From Saccopteryx bilineata (lineage: Eukaryota > Chordata > Mammalia > Chiroptera > Emballonuridae), in the NCBI RefSeq assembly GCF_036850765.1, contig NC_089501.1, positions 16,096,997-16,160,996 of the forward strand: a stretch of 64,000 nt of DNA. Reading direction: 5' to 3'. Below are positions 26,352 through 34,945 of the stretch, in pieces. The first letter of the stretch is position 1. Each line of letters opens with the position of its first letter. The notes beneath the pieces were generated by a model. That model was not told where the DNA came from. It did no database searches and saw only the letters and a program-made list of their open reading frames with translations. A program made the position numbers and the translations under genes.

Positions 26352-26734
26352 TATGTGACCGGAGAAATTCTAGGGCTATACTTGGCTCTTCCCACCATAA
26401 TTACATTTACTGCATGAGTCAGAGAACCAATGTAGGCATGTTTCTATTATAGTTGTCAAGTATAGTTATTCAAATTATACAATCAGGAACACAAGTAATA
26501 ACCACCAGACACCTGTTGACTACTGGTGGAGATAGGCCAAGACTCCCTGTATGTCCTGACTTTGTGCTCATACTGATGAGTACTAAATTGTGGCCAATAA
26601 TTAATAACTCCTAGGTAATATGGTTATTTTTCTTTTCCTGTTCACTGTCACCCTGTTAAATAGCCATGGATCTTTTGGGACAAAGTTTGGAGGAAGATTT
26701 ACAGTATATTTTTCTATTCACATTTTATGGTGAT

Positions 26735-27252
26735 TGTTGGGCAGATAAATTAATTTATGCTCACTCAGTTAAAGATGGCTGCTGCTCTCATGTGGTGATG
26801 CTCTCATGTGATACAGCTAATTGCCCTTCTTGCTTGGGAGGGGCTTGGTATGCTAATGTGTGCTGGAGGAGGGGGTTGTCCCGCTGAAAAGTTTTAAAAG
26901 GAGGAGCTAAGAGGCCATTTTGAGGAGAGTGACACATTCTTATATAGAGGAAGAGCCCATGGTGTAGCAGGGCAGGGAGGCCATGTGGAGGAGGCAGCCA
27001 AAATGGCGGAATGGTGAGGTGAAAGCCTTTGAATCTAGGAAAACTCGGATGAGTCAGTAGTTTTGGGATCCCTGAATGGAAAGGGAGGTGTTTCCCGCTG
27101 TGTGTTTACTTGCTTGCCAAGTGCAAGTCTAGAATAAAGGAAAATGGACCACCAGTTTTTGGCTCCACAGTTTCTTTACCGTCTGTCTGAATTAAATGCA
27201 AACCTACACAGGCCAGGTGGCTTTGATGGTGGCCACGGCTACTGGCTTTACA
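26735..27252 (+). mobile_element. solo LTR, divergent member of the 31-kb ERV family
   Basis: Starts TGTTGGGCAGATAAAT and ends GGCTTTACA, like the other copies. It is flanked by GTGAT on both sides (26730-26734 and 27253-27257). The U3 is largely different from the others, but the CAAAATGGCGGAATG, GAAAACTCGGATGAGTCAGT and GACCACCAGTTTTTGGCTCC blocks are shared. No internal sequence adjoins, so it is a recombination product left by a provirus. Confidence 0.93.
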
Positions 27253-28594
27253 GTGATTTCTTAAAAGAAACTAGCCTCCATCTCAAAGGGCTCCATGTTT
27301 ATGAACTGGGTAAAAGGCTATGATTTCCCACTGTAGTACTTTGATTCAGGTATTGCCTAGCAGAGGAAGAATTTGTCTGATAATAAAGGATAAGTAATAT
27401 CTTAGAGACCTAACAATCTATTTCACTCCTAAAATTCTCACCAAAATTATAAGCCACAACCATTTATCCACAAGGATCAAAACACTTGGGTTGCCCTCTG
27501 CCTTTGTGGTTTATCACAATAATTTTGTCAACTTCATCCTGAAACTGAGCCCTGCACCTGGTTTCTACCACTCTAAGACCTCATTATTCTTCTTGAGATT
27601 AAGGAACCAGGCTTCTAGCAAACTATTGGAGCCTATCCCAGGTGTTTCAGCTGACACAGTAGATGTAGAATCTTAGGTAAGCCTTCCCATATTGATAAAT
27701 TCATCTTGAACCAACCTCATAGCTTTATCACCTTGATTTAGCCCCTTTAGAATCCATTTCTAAACATGTTCTCCCATTTTCTGGCTATAATAACTGGCAA
27801 TGTTCTGCCACTTCTTTGGTGTAGAATCTATTTTATCTTTGAGATTATTTTTCAATTCTGTTTCTGGCCAAGGAAGCAATGAATGATGGTGGAGATTAAC
27901 CTTGAGGATAATGGGAATGTCCTTGCTATGCAAGTGCTCTAGATGAAGTCATTGAAAGTAGTTTTCTCAGACAGGCTGGAGAGACTGCTTCAACTAGCAA
28001 AGAAAATTCATAGAGCTTGGAGAGTTCAAGCTAAGGATCTCATTTCAAGTCTCAGGGTTCCACTTTTTTAAGCACTGCCTTAATATTACAGACCTCTCAG
28101 ATTCCAATGAAAAAAGTATGGGACCCTGAGGTTTGAGATGGACTGCTAATCTTAATTTTAACTTGAACTCTCAAAGCCCACTGAATGTATATATTTAATC
28201 AGTATTGCAACTCTACAACGCATACCATCAGGTGTTGGTTCTAATCATTAATCATGTCTGTCCTACATATACACAAGATAAGAGATGCACTTATATCTGA
28301 TTAGAACCTGTTTGGATCTCTATCATGTCTTGAGCTGAAAGTTCAAGTTGCTAAGCTTGTATTTTTATTTTTGTGAGCTAACCAGTGGCGTGAGAAGAAG
28401 CCTCTCATCTTTATCACCATAATAATTAAGTGACATAGCTACTTAATCTCTTCTAAACTTGCCTTCCCCTGGTTACCCTCCCACGTCTCCAGCCTGAGCA
28501 GGAAATCATCTGTATGTTATAATGTGTGTGAAATTAATACTAGAATTCCAACCTGAAGGCCTATTTTTGAGACGATTCCTGAACCAATTACTGT

Positions 28595-28860
28595 GCCAGT
28601 CAGGGGTCCAGCAAGAGACAGAAAGCACATTGATGGAATTCTGAGAAGAATTTAATGAAAGTGCTCATTAGAGATATGTATCATTGGGTAAGATAACAAA
28701 CAAGAGAAGCTGAGGTACCTCAGACTAGCAACATGGGATGGTGTTACCATCCCTAGTCCTAGGGGGTAGAAACAGCTCACCAAAGCCCTATGAGAGCCAA
28801 AACCCTGGAGGAAGACTTGCCTGGCCAGAGCTGCAGTCAGAGGGAGTTGCAGCTACTGTT
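28595..28860. other. possible ancient LTR-like repeat
   Basis: The segment from TCAGGGGTCCAGCAAGAGAC resembles old LTR-type repeats that I cannot name. It might be the far end of the ERV-L provirus or unrelated. Confidence 0.3.
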
Positions 28861-28962
28861 AGAATCCTTGATTGAAGCAGGCATGACCAAGCCAAGAATA
28901 ATCCTGACATCTTTCTCCTTTTATTCTTTTTAATTTCCTACTGGATTTTCCACTAGCCCAGG

Positions 28963-29611
28963 TGTAAAGCCAGTAGCCATGGCCACCATCACAGCTGCCT
29001 GGCCAGTGCAGGTTCAAGTTTGATTCAGACAGACGGTAATGAAACAATGGAGCCAAGAAATGGTGGGCCATTAGCTTTAATTCTAGCTCGCACCTGACGG
29101 GCAAGAAATACACACAGTGGGAAAACACTTCTCTTTCCATTCAAGGCTCCCAAAGCCACTGACTTATCTGAGTTTTCTAGAATCAAAGTTTCTACCTCAT
29201 CAGCCTCTGTTCCCCATCTCCTCTCTGCACAAACTCTGCACATACTGACTTCTCCTTCAGCACTCCACCATCTTAGCTGCTTCTCCTCTACTCCACGTGA
29301 CCTTTCTCTGCTCTCCTCCAGCATGGGCTCATCTGCCCCATTTTATAGTGTAGAAATCAAAACCTTTAATCCAATATACAAACAAGAAAGTCTCTGATAC
29401 AAAGCCACTAATCTGAGGCATAAATGGGATTCCTCATAAGAGTGTACCACCCCCTATCATGCAACAGTCAAGGGTGTGGGGAAAAGCTTAGGTTTAAAAC
29501 TAAGCCTTAGGCTATAAGGACCCTGCCTTCTTGCAGCCTGTCCCCCACATCCAATGCAAACTATAAGCGAGCAAACATATATATCATATTTACAAACTTA
29601 TTTGACCAACA
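28963..29611 (-). mobile_element. solo LTR of the 31-kb ERV family
   Basis: Begins TGTAAAGCCAGTAGCC and ends TTTGACCAACA on the plus strand (complement of the LTR start). CCAGG is present on both sides (28958-28962 and 29612-29616). It is a diverged copy: the U3 part around 29440-29600 differs from the younger LTRs. Confidence 0.92.
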
Positions 29612-29616
29612 CCAGG

Positions 29617-31044
29617 CAATGTATGGATATTTTGCAAAAGTCAGCCTTTCCAGCATATGCAGAACATGGCTGAGAGTGGATCTAGGTTTGAGGATTATAG
29701 AGAATGGCAAATGGAGAACAATTAGCATGGTGGGGGTAGCAGGGGGAGATGGTGCTTGTGGTGATGGTAGGAGATTTCTATGTAATAGTTGTGAACTCAA
29801 GGACAGTCTCCTACTGTATTCATAAATACTACTTACTCTCTTTTAGTGTTTCTCCAGGTAGAGGACATATATTTTCAGACTCATTATGTCACCCTAACAC
29901 TTCTGCTCCATTCTGCATCCACCCAGTATATCAGAAATATATTCTTGTGAAAATCCAAGATCCCCAGGCAAATCAGGAAATATGACAGCAACTGTTGCAA
30001 TGTCCTTAAGAATTCTCAAGACAGTTAAGGTGATTATATGTGGTGGTAGAATCTGAAAGCTTCCAAAGAGATTGTTGCTTAGTGTTTCTGAGTCTGAGCC
30101 AAGGTAACTCATTACAGTAGTGAAGTCAGAGTAAATTAAGGGGAGCATTACTTGGAAGCAAAATTGAATTGTAATGTGATGTGGCATCAGAAAAGCTAAA
30201 TGTTTCTTGGAGAACTGTGTGAAGAATAATCAGAGTCCTGAGTATTTCTTCCCACACAATTCAGTTACAATGCTTCTGACAGCACAACTGATTTTAAATG
30301 TCTGAGTTTCAATAAGTTTCAGACATTTGGTGGAAGAAATACTGCTCAAAAGGAAGGAAATATGCAATTAAATAAAAGTTAAAAAGCCTTACTAGTCAAA
30401 AATATCTACCCGTCACCCCCAAAAAACAACAACAAAGTGAAATAGATTAATTGGCTTTTAACTCTGTTGTACCTGGAATATGAATTTTTATCTTAACAAT
30501 CATAAAGAGTATAATGTGTTAAGAACACATCTTAAATGACTGTGGGGAACACATCTAGGGCATGAAAAAAATGACTACAAATAAGCACTCCTTTATCAGT
30601 ACCAATCTTTTCTTGAGGAAAAAACATTAGTGATACACTGACAAGTGGAGGCGCTGCTGATTGTCATGTCAAGAATGACTTGTTTATTCATAGCTGTGCA
30701 TCCCTTAACTGTGTGAAGGTGAAAATTCAAACTTGGGATAGATGTGCAAATGAAGAAAAGGAATCTTTACTCTCCTTCCATTCCCATAAGTAGAACAGAT
30801 TTAGCTGTGTTTTGCTAGAGGCAAGTTTGCTGAACTTGAATAACCTTTACATTGATTGCTGTAGACATTCAGGTAAAATTGCAAAGCTTTTTCTGTAGTG
30901 TTGCAGTTTTACACAGTTGTAGGTTTTTGGTCATCGTGTCAGTCCGCATTGCTTGCCTCAGACTATATCTCTATTTGAGTAACTCCTTTAAATAGAAAGT
31001 GGCCTTCACTCGAGTTACTGGATTTCTCACTGCTATCTTTTAGG
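29617..31044. other. unassigned sequence
   Basis: No gene or repeat recognised. The frame at 29894-30187 (minus, 97 codons) has no family features. Confidence 0.4.
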
Positions 31045-31099
31045 GGTGGCATGCAAACTTTGAAGCCAGTTAACCAGGGTTCAAATCTTGCTTCCTGTG
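31045..31099 (+). repeat. MIR SINE, left part, split by the provirus
   Basis: The GAAGCCAGTTAACCAGGG and TTCAAATCTTGCTTCC blocks are the MIR 5' core. The rest of the MIR resumes at 34778. Confidence 0.85.
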
Positions 31100-31620
31100 T
31101 GTTGGGCAGATAAAATGTATTATGCTCACTTTGTTAAAAATGGCGTTGCCCACGTGAGGCCGTCGCCCAGGTGATATTAATATGTGTTGAGAATCCTTGT
31201 AGGCTGGGGCTTGGTTTTGGGATTAAGCCTTTCCCACCCTTTTTGATGTGGGGTGGTACAATCCAATCATGACTCAGAGAAGTGACTTTGTATTAGAGAC
31301 TTCCCTGTTTGTATATTGGATTAAGGGATTTTGGTTTTCTACACTATAAAGTGAGACAGACCAGGAGCTTGCTCACTCAGTTCCTGCTATCACGATTGCA
31401 GGGGCTTCCCTGATCCTTTGCCCTTCATGGGAAAAGCTGGTTTTCTGCTTTTCCCTTGTCTTCTTTTGTGGTTTGCCTGTCTTGGTGAGACACCAATAAA
31501 TAGGATGGCCCACCATCCTCCGACTCCGCCGTTTCTTTACCGACTGTCCGAATCCAATGTGAACCTGCATGGGGCAGGCAGCTGTGATGGTGGCCCTGGC
31601 CATGGCTTCTGGCTTTTACA
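31100..31620 (+). mobile_element. 5' LTR of the short ERV
   Basis: Starts TGTTGGGCAG and ends GGCTTTTACA. A TATA box lies at 31345-31350 and an AATAAA at 31495-31500, just before GGATGGCCCACC. U3 matches the 3' LTR at 34079 closely (about ten differences in the first 210 bp by eye), including absence of the extra G-rich block found in other copies. The segment from about 31388 to 31525 is not homologous to the matching part of the 3' LTR, so this LTR is shorter (521 against 694 bp). Confidence 0.92.
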
Positions 31621-31622
31621 TT

Positions 31623-31650
31623 TGGCGTAGTCTGTGGCAGGATTCGATCC
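31623..31650 (+). promoter_or_regulatory. probable primer binding site, tRNA-Ser-like
   Basis: Two bases after the LTR end the sequence reads TGGCGTAGTC, then TGT, then GGCAGGATTCG. The complement of the 3' end of mammalian tRNA-Ser (CCA added) is TGGCGTAGTCGGCAGGATTCG from memory. The match is complete apart from the 3-base insertion. Position and sequence both fit a retroviral minus-strand primer site. Confidence 0.75.
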
Positions 31651-31708
31651 AGATGGGCAAGGAGCCTTTGAGGGTGGAGTAGAGGACTGGCTAGTGTTAG
31701 GGTTCCCC

Positions 31709-32356
31709 ATGACTGTCCTTTTGGGGATTGTAGGCTGGCTGACTTTTACAGCCATGCGTGAGGTAACTGAGAGCTCTGTGGAAGAGGCCGCCCGGGACCT
31801 GCAAACCGAGCAGCGGAAGGAGCTGGAGCAAACGTGGGAGAAACAGATGCTGACCCTGGAGCTGGAGGAAATGCTGGAGGAGGAGGCCGACCAGGTGTTC
31901 GAGATTCACCTGGAAATGGAGCAGCTACTGGAGGAGGAATCACAGGTTCGTGAGTTGCAGATTGCCCTGGATGTTGTGGAGAGCCAGCAGCGGCAGGAGA
32001 CTGGGGCTGAGGCTGAGGCTGAGGCTGAGGCCTGGGCTGGGGCCGGGCCTGGGGCTGCAAGCCCGGCAGTGGGAGCTGGTGTTTTCGGTTCCTCTTTGGA
32101 GGATGAGGAGAATCCGGCTGGAGTTGCAATCCGCAGTCACCAGAAGGTGAAAGCCCAGCTGGAAGGAGCACCTACTATGGCCCTGGTAGGTCTGCGATTT
32201 TGGGACTGTTGGGCAGATAAAATGTATTATGCTCACTTTGTTAAAGAGGCCATTGCCCAGGTGATATTAATGTGTGTTGGGGGTGGGCTAAAGGCAGGGA
32301 GAATCCTTGTAGCCTGGGGCTTGGTTTTGGGATTAAGCCTTTCCTACCCTTTTTGA
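31709..32356 (+). CDS. unrecognised Glu-rich coiled-coil frame in the short ERV
   Basis: The frame is open from just after the primer site. The first ATG is at 31709 and another in frame is at 31754. From 31709 it gives 215 residues, but the last 50 come from the nested solo LTR that starts at 32207. The element's own part is 166 codons. It opens with a short hydrophobic stretch (TVLLGIVGWLTF), followed by about 80 residues rich in Glu, Leu and Gln with heptad spacing, then an Ala/Glu repeat and an Ala/Gly-rich segment. If the nested LTR is disregarded, the frame continues in phase at 32905 to a TGA at 33019-33021, in a short stretch holding a CxxC pair (CKTC). The DNA is much more GC-rich than its surroundings. 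I recognise no retroviral or host family; a diverged gag part or a captured coding fragment are possibilities. No expression evidence. Confidence 0.5.
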   Translation: MTVLLGIVGWLTFTAMREVTESSVEEAARDLQTEQRKELEQTWEKQMLTLELEEMLEEEADQVFEIHLEMEQLLEEESQVRELQIALDVVESQQRQETGAEAEAEAEAWAGAGPGAASPAVGAGVFGSSLEDEENPAGVAIRSHQKVKAQLEGAPTMALVGLRFWDCWADKMYYAHFVKEAIAQVILMCVGGGLKAGRILVAWGLVLGLSLSYPF

Positions 32357-32899
32357 TGTAGGGCGGTACAATCCAATCATGCCTCAGAGAAGTGACTTTG
32401 TATTAGAGACTTCCCTGTTTTGTATATTGGATTAAGAGTTTGGATTGCTACACTATAAAATGGGGACGAAGTGGGAGCTTGGGCTCTTGGTTCCTGAGAT
32501 TAGAAGAGAGAGCAGAGGAGAGCAGAGAAAGGCCACGTGGAGGAGGCCAGGAGAAGCAGCCAAGATGGCGGAGTGCTGAGTGAGATGCCAGTTTGTGTAG
32601 AGTTTGTATCTGGGATAAGGAAGAAGATGGGGAACAGAGGTGAATAAGTCTGGTGAGCTAGAAACCTTTGATTCTAGGAAACTCGGATAAGTCAGTAGCT
32701 TTGTGAGCACTGAATGTGACTGGGTTTTGGAGCCCAGTGTGTATTTTTACTTGCCCGCCGGGTGCAAAGCTAGAATTAAAGACTATGGCCCACCAGTTTT
32801 TGGCTCCGCTGTTTCTTTGCCGACTGTCCGAATCCAATGCAAACCTGCATGGGCCGGGCTGCTGTGATAGTGGCCCTGGCCCTGCCTGCTGGCTTTACA
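32207..32899 (+). mobile_element. solo LTR nested in the short ERV
   Basis: Starts TGTTGGGCAG and ends GGCTTTACA. GGGAC is on both sides (32202-32206 and 32900-32904). It carries a TATA box (CTATAAAA at about 32453-32460) and an ATTAAA signal at 32775-32780. It includes a G-rich block near 32277-32305 that both LTRs of the host provirus lack, so it belongs to another subfamily and inserted later. Confidence 0.95.
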
Positions 32900-32904
32900 G
32901 GGAC

Positions 32905-33174
32905 ACAGGGCTGGACTTGCTCTCCAGAGCAGAGATGGAAATGCTGACTGCCATTGCCATGTGCCCCTCTTTGGGACAGTGTAAGACCTGCGAGGACGGC
33001 AGGGATGAGGGGGGTGGCTGACGCCCCATGTGCGTGGACTGATTTCCTGGACTACGACCGGAGTGGGCATTGGCTCCTTTGTTGGATGGACTTACGGACT
33101 ATGGATTTTGGACAATGTGAAATACCCTGATGGGGGTGGGGGGTGGCTTTGCTGGAAGCACACCCCTGCCCCGG
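32905..33174 (+). other. internal ERV sequence, second piece
   Basis: Lies between the two nested solo LTRs. It continues the upstream open frame to a TGA at 33019-33021, then has no notable frame. The end (33130-33174) is G-rich followed by C-rich. No pol or env motif is seen. Confidence 0.8.
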
Positions 33175-33872
33175 TGTAAAGCCAGAAGCCGGGGCTACCA
33201 TCACAGCAGCCCGGTCCATGCAGGTTCGCATTGGATTCGGACAGTCGGTAAAGAAACAGCGGAGCCAAAAACTGATGGGCCATAGTCTTTAATTCTAGCT
33301 TGCACCCGGCAGGCAAGTAAAAATACACACTGGGCTCCAAAACCCACTCACATTCAGTGCTCACAAAGCTACTGACTTATCCGAGTTTCCTAGAATCAAA
33401 GGTTTCTAGCTCACCAGCCTTATTCTCCTCAGTTCCCTATCTCCTTCCTTATCCCAGATACAAACACTACACAAACTGGCATCTCACTCAGCACTCCGTC
33501 ATCTTAGCTGCTTCTCCTGGCCTCCTCCACGTGGCCTCCTTCTGCTCTCTGCTCTGCTCTCTCCTCTAATGATAATCTCAGGAACCAAGAGAGCAAACTC
33601 TCGTTCTGCCCCCATTTTATAGTGTAGGTTCAAACCCTTTAATCCAATATACAAAATAGGAAAGTCTCTAATACAAAGTCACTTCTCTGAGTCATGATTG
33701 GATTGTACCACCCCACATCAAAAAGGGTGGGAAAGGCTTAATCCCAAAACCAAGCCCCAGGCTTCAACGATCCTGCCTGCCCCCCAACACACATTAATAT
33801 CACCTGGGCAACGGCCTCCACGTGGGCATTATCTTTTACAAAGTGAGCATAATATATTTTATCTGCCCAACA
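33175..33872 (-). mobile_element. solo LTR nested in the short ERV, opposite strand
   Basis: The plus strand begins TGTAAAGCC and ends CTGCCCAACA. CCCGG is on both sides (33170-33174 and 33873-33877). It is inverted relative to the LTRs on each side. Confidence 0.95.
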
Positions 33873-33877
33873 CCCGG

Positions 33878-34078
33878 GAAGCTTTTCCCGTGGCTAGAAA
33901 GAAGGCCGAGGACATTTTGTGCTTTGGGCTAAATGCTGAGAGACTGGTGAAGTGTACCTTTGTAATTGTTGAAACTGTATGATTTGTGCTGTTGTAATTT
34001 GTGTAATGTGCCTAATATCCTTGCCCAGGGATGCTGGTGATGTAGATTGTAGGTAGTAAAGTGAGCATAGGGGTGAAT
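33878..34078 (+). other. internal ERV sequence, third piece, up to the 3' LTR
   Basis: About 200 bp directly before the 3' LTR. The final bases (AGCATAGGGGTGAAT) hold a short purine run that may be a weak polypurine tract. No coding motif recognised. Confidence 0.75.
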
Positions 34079-34772
34079 TGTTGGGCAGATAAAATGTATT
34101 ATGCTCACTTTGTTAAAAATGACGCTGCCCACGTGAGGCCGTCACCCAGGTGATATTAATGTGTGTTGAGAATCCTTGTAGCCTGGGGCTTGGTTTTGGG
34201 ATTAAGCGTTTCCCACCCTTTTTGATGTGGGGTGGTACAATCCCATCATGCCTCAGAGAAGTGACTTTGTATTGGAGACTTCCCTATTTTGTATATTGGA
34301 TTAGAGGTTGTGAAGCTACAATATATAATGGGGGCAGAACGAGAGTTTGCTCTCTTGGTTCCTGGGATGATTAGCATGAGAGAGCAGAGGGAGCAGAGCA
34401 GAAAGCAGAAAGAGGCCATGTGGCCAGGAGAAGCAGCCAAGATGGCAGAGTATTGAGTGAGAGGCCAGTTTGTGCAGTTTAACGCTGGAGAAGGAAGGAG
34501 ATGGGGAACTGAGGAGAATAAGGCTGGTGAGCTAGGAATCTTTGATTCTAGGAAACTCGGATAAGTCAGTGATTTTGTGAGCACTGAATGTGAGTGGGTT
34601 TTGGAGCCCGGTGTATGTTTTTACTTGCCCGCCGGGTGCAAGCTAGGATTAAAGACTATGGCCCACCAGTTTGTGGCTCTGTTGTTTCTTTACCGACTGA
34701 CCGAATCCAATGTGAACCTGCATGGGCCAGGCGGCTGTGATGGTGGCCCTGGCCATGGCTTCTGGCTTTACA
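34079..34772 (+). mobile_element. 3' LTR of the short ERV
   Basis: Starts TGTTGGGCAG, ends GGCTTTACA, and is followed by the CTGTG duplication. It has a TATA-like AATATATAATG at about 34319-34329 and an ATTAAA near 34649-34654. Its U3 pairs with the 5' LTR, but its middle part is that of the solo LTRs, not of the 5' LTR. A leader/U5 frame beginning at 34577 is described under findings. Confidence 0.94.
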
Positions 34773-34777
34773 CTGTG

Positions 34778-34945
34778 CTTACTAAATATGTGACATTGGG
34801 CACATTTTTAGCTTCGCAAGGAGCCTTGGTTTTCTTTTCTGTAATATGGGATTATTAATACTTGTAGTAATGTTTTGAAGATTAAGGGAGATAATGTATA
34901 TAAAGCTGCTAACATGGCTGGCGTATAGTGATGATTCAATAAATA
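34778..34945 (+). repeat. MIR SINE, right part
   Basis: The GACATTGGGCAC, TAATATGGGATTATTAATAC and GATTAAGGGAGATAATGTAT blocks and the ATTCAATAAATAAA end complete the MIR begun at 31045. Confidence 0.87.

Larger units (their letters stand above)
23058..28594 (-). pseudogene. degenerate internal region of an ERV-L type provirus
   Basis: Pieces read as the complement of ERV-L internal sequence. One is a pol reverse-transcriptase block around 25600-26100, where ATTATGACAGAGGTCAGG and GATGTAGTCCTAAGGTAACA resemble the reversed RT region. Another is a block around 24690-24900. All frames are broken by many stops and indels, and no long open frame remains. The region follows directly on the MLT2-type LTR, as expected for a minus-strand provirus. 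Later insertions inside it are a MaLR LTR, a mariner MITE and a solo LTR. The exact limits, and whether every stretch belongs to it, are uncertain. Confidence 0.55.
31100..34772 (+). mobile_element. short endogenous retrovirus with two nested solo LTRs
   Basis: A provirus-like unit flanked by CTGTG on both sides (31095-31099 and 34773-34777), inserted in a MIR that is continuous once the unit is removed. Layout: 5' LTR 31100-31620, primer site at 31623, internal pieces 31621-32206, 32905-33174 and 33878-34078, 3' LTR 34079-34772. Two later solo LTRs of the same family (32207-32899 plus, 33175-33872 minus) split the internal part. Each has its own 5-bp duplication. Without them the unit is about 2.27 kb with about 1.06 kb internal, far too short for gag-pro-pol-env. 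I find no protease, RT or integrase motif. It therefore looks like a non-autonomous family member, or a heavily deleted one. Confidence 0.93.

Noticed and set aside
31746..32171. 141-codon Pro/Gln-rich frame on the minus strand of the short ERV
   Set aside because: It mirrors the Glu/Ala-rich sense frame (GAG/GCT repeats read in reverse give Pro/Gln/Leu). There is no independent motif or context for an antisense gene.
32716..33021. 101-codon frame as a separate gene
   Set aside because: Its start lies in the nested solo LTR and its end in ERV internal sequence. The second half is better read as the continuation of the frame begun at 31709.
33698..33982. 94-codon frame
   Set aside because: Runs from antisense LTR sequence into the internal ERV piece across an insertion junction, so it is a chance fusion.
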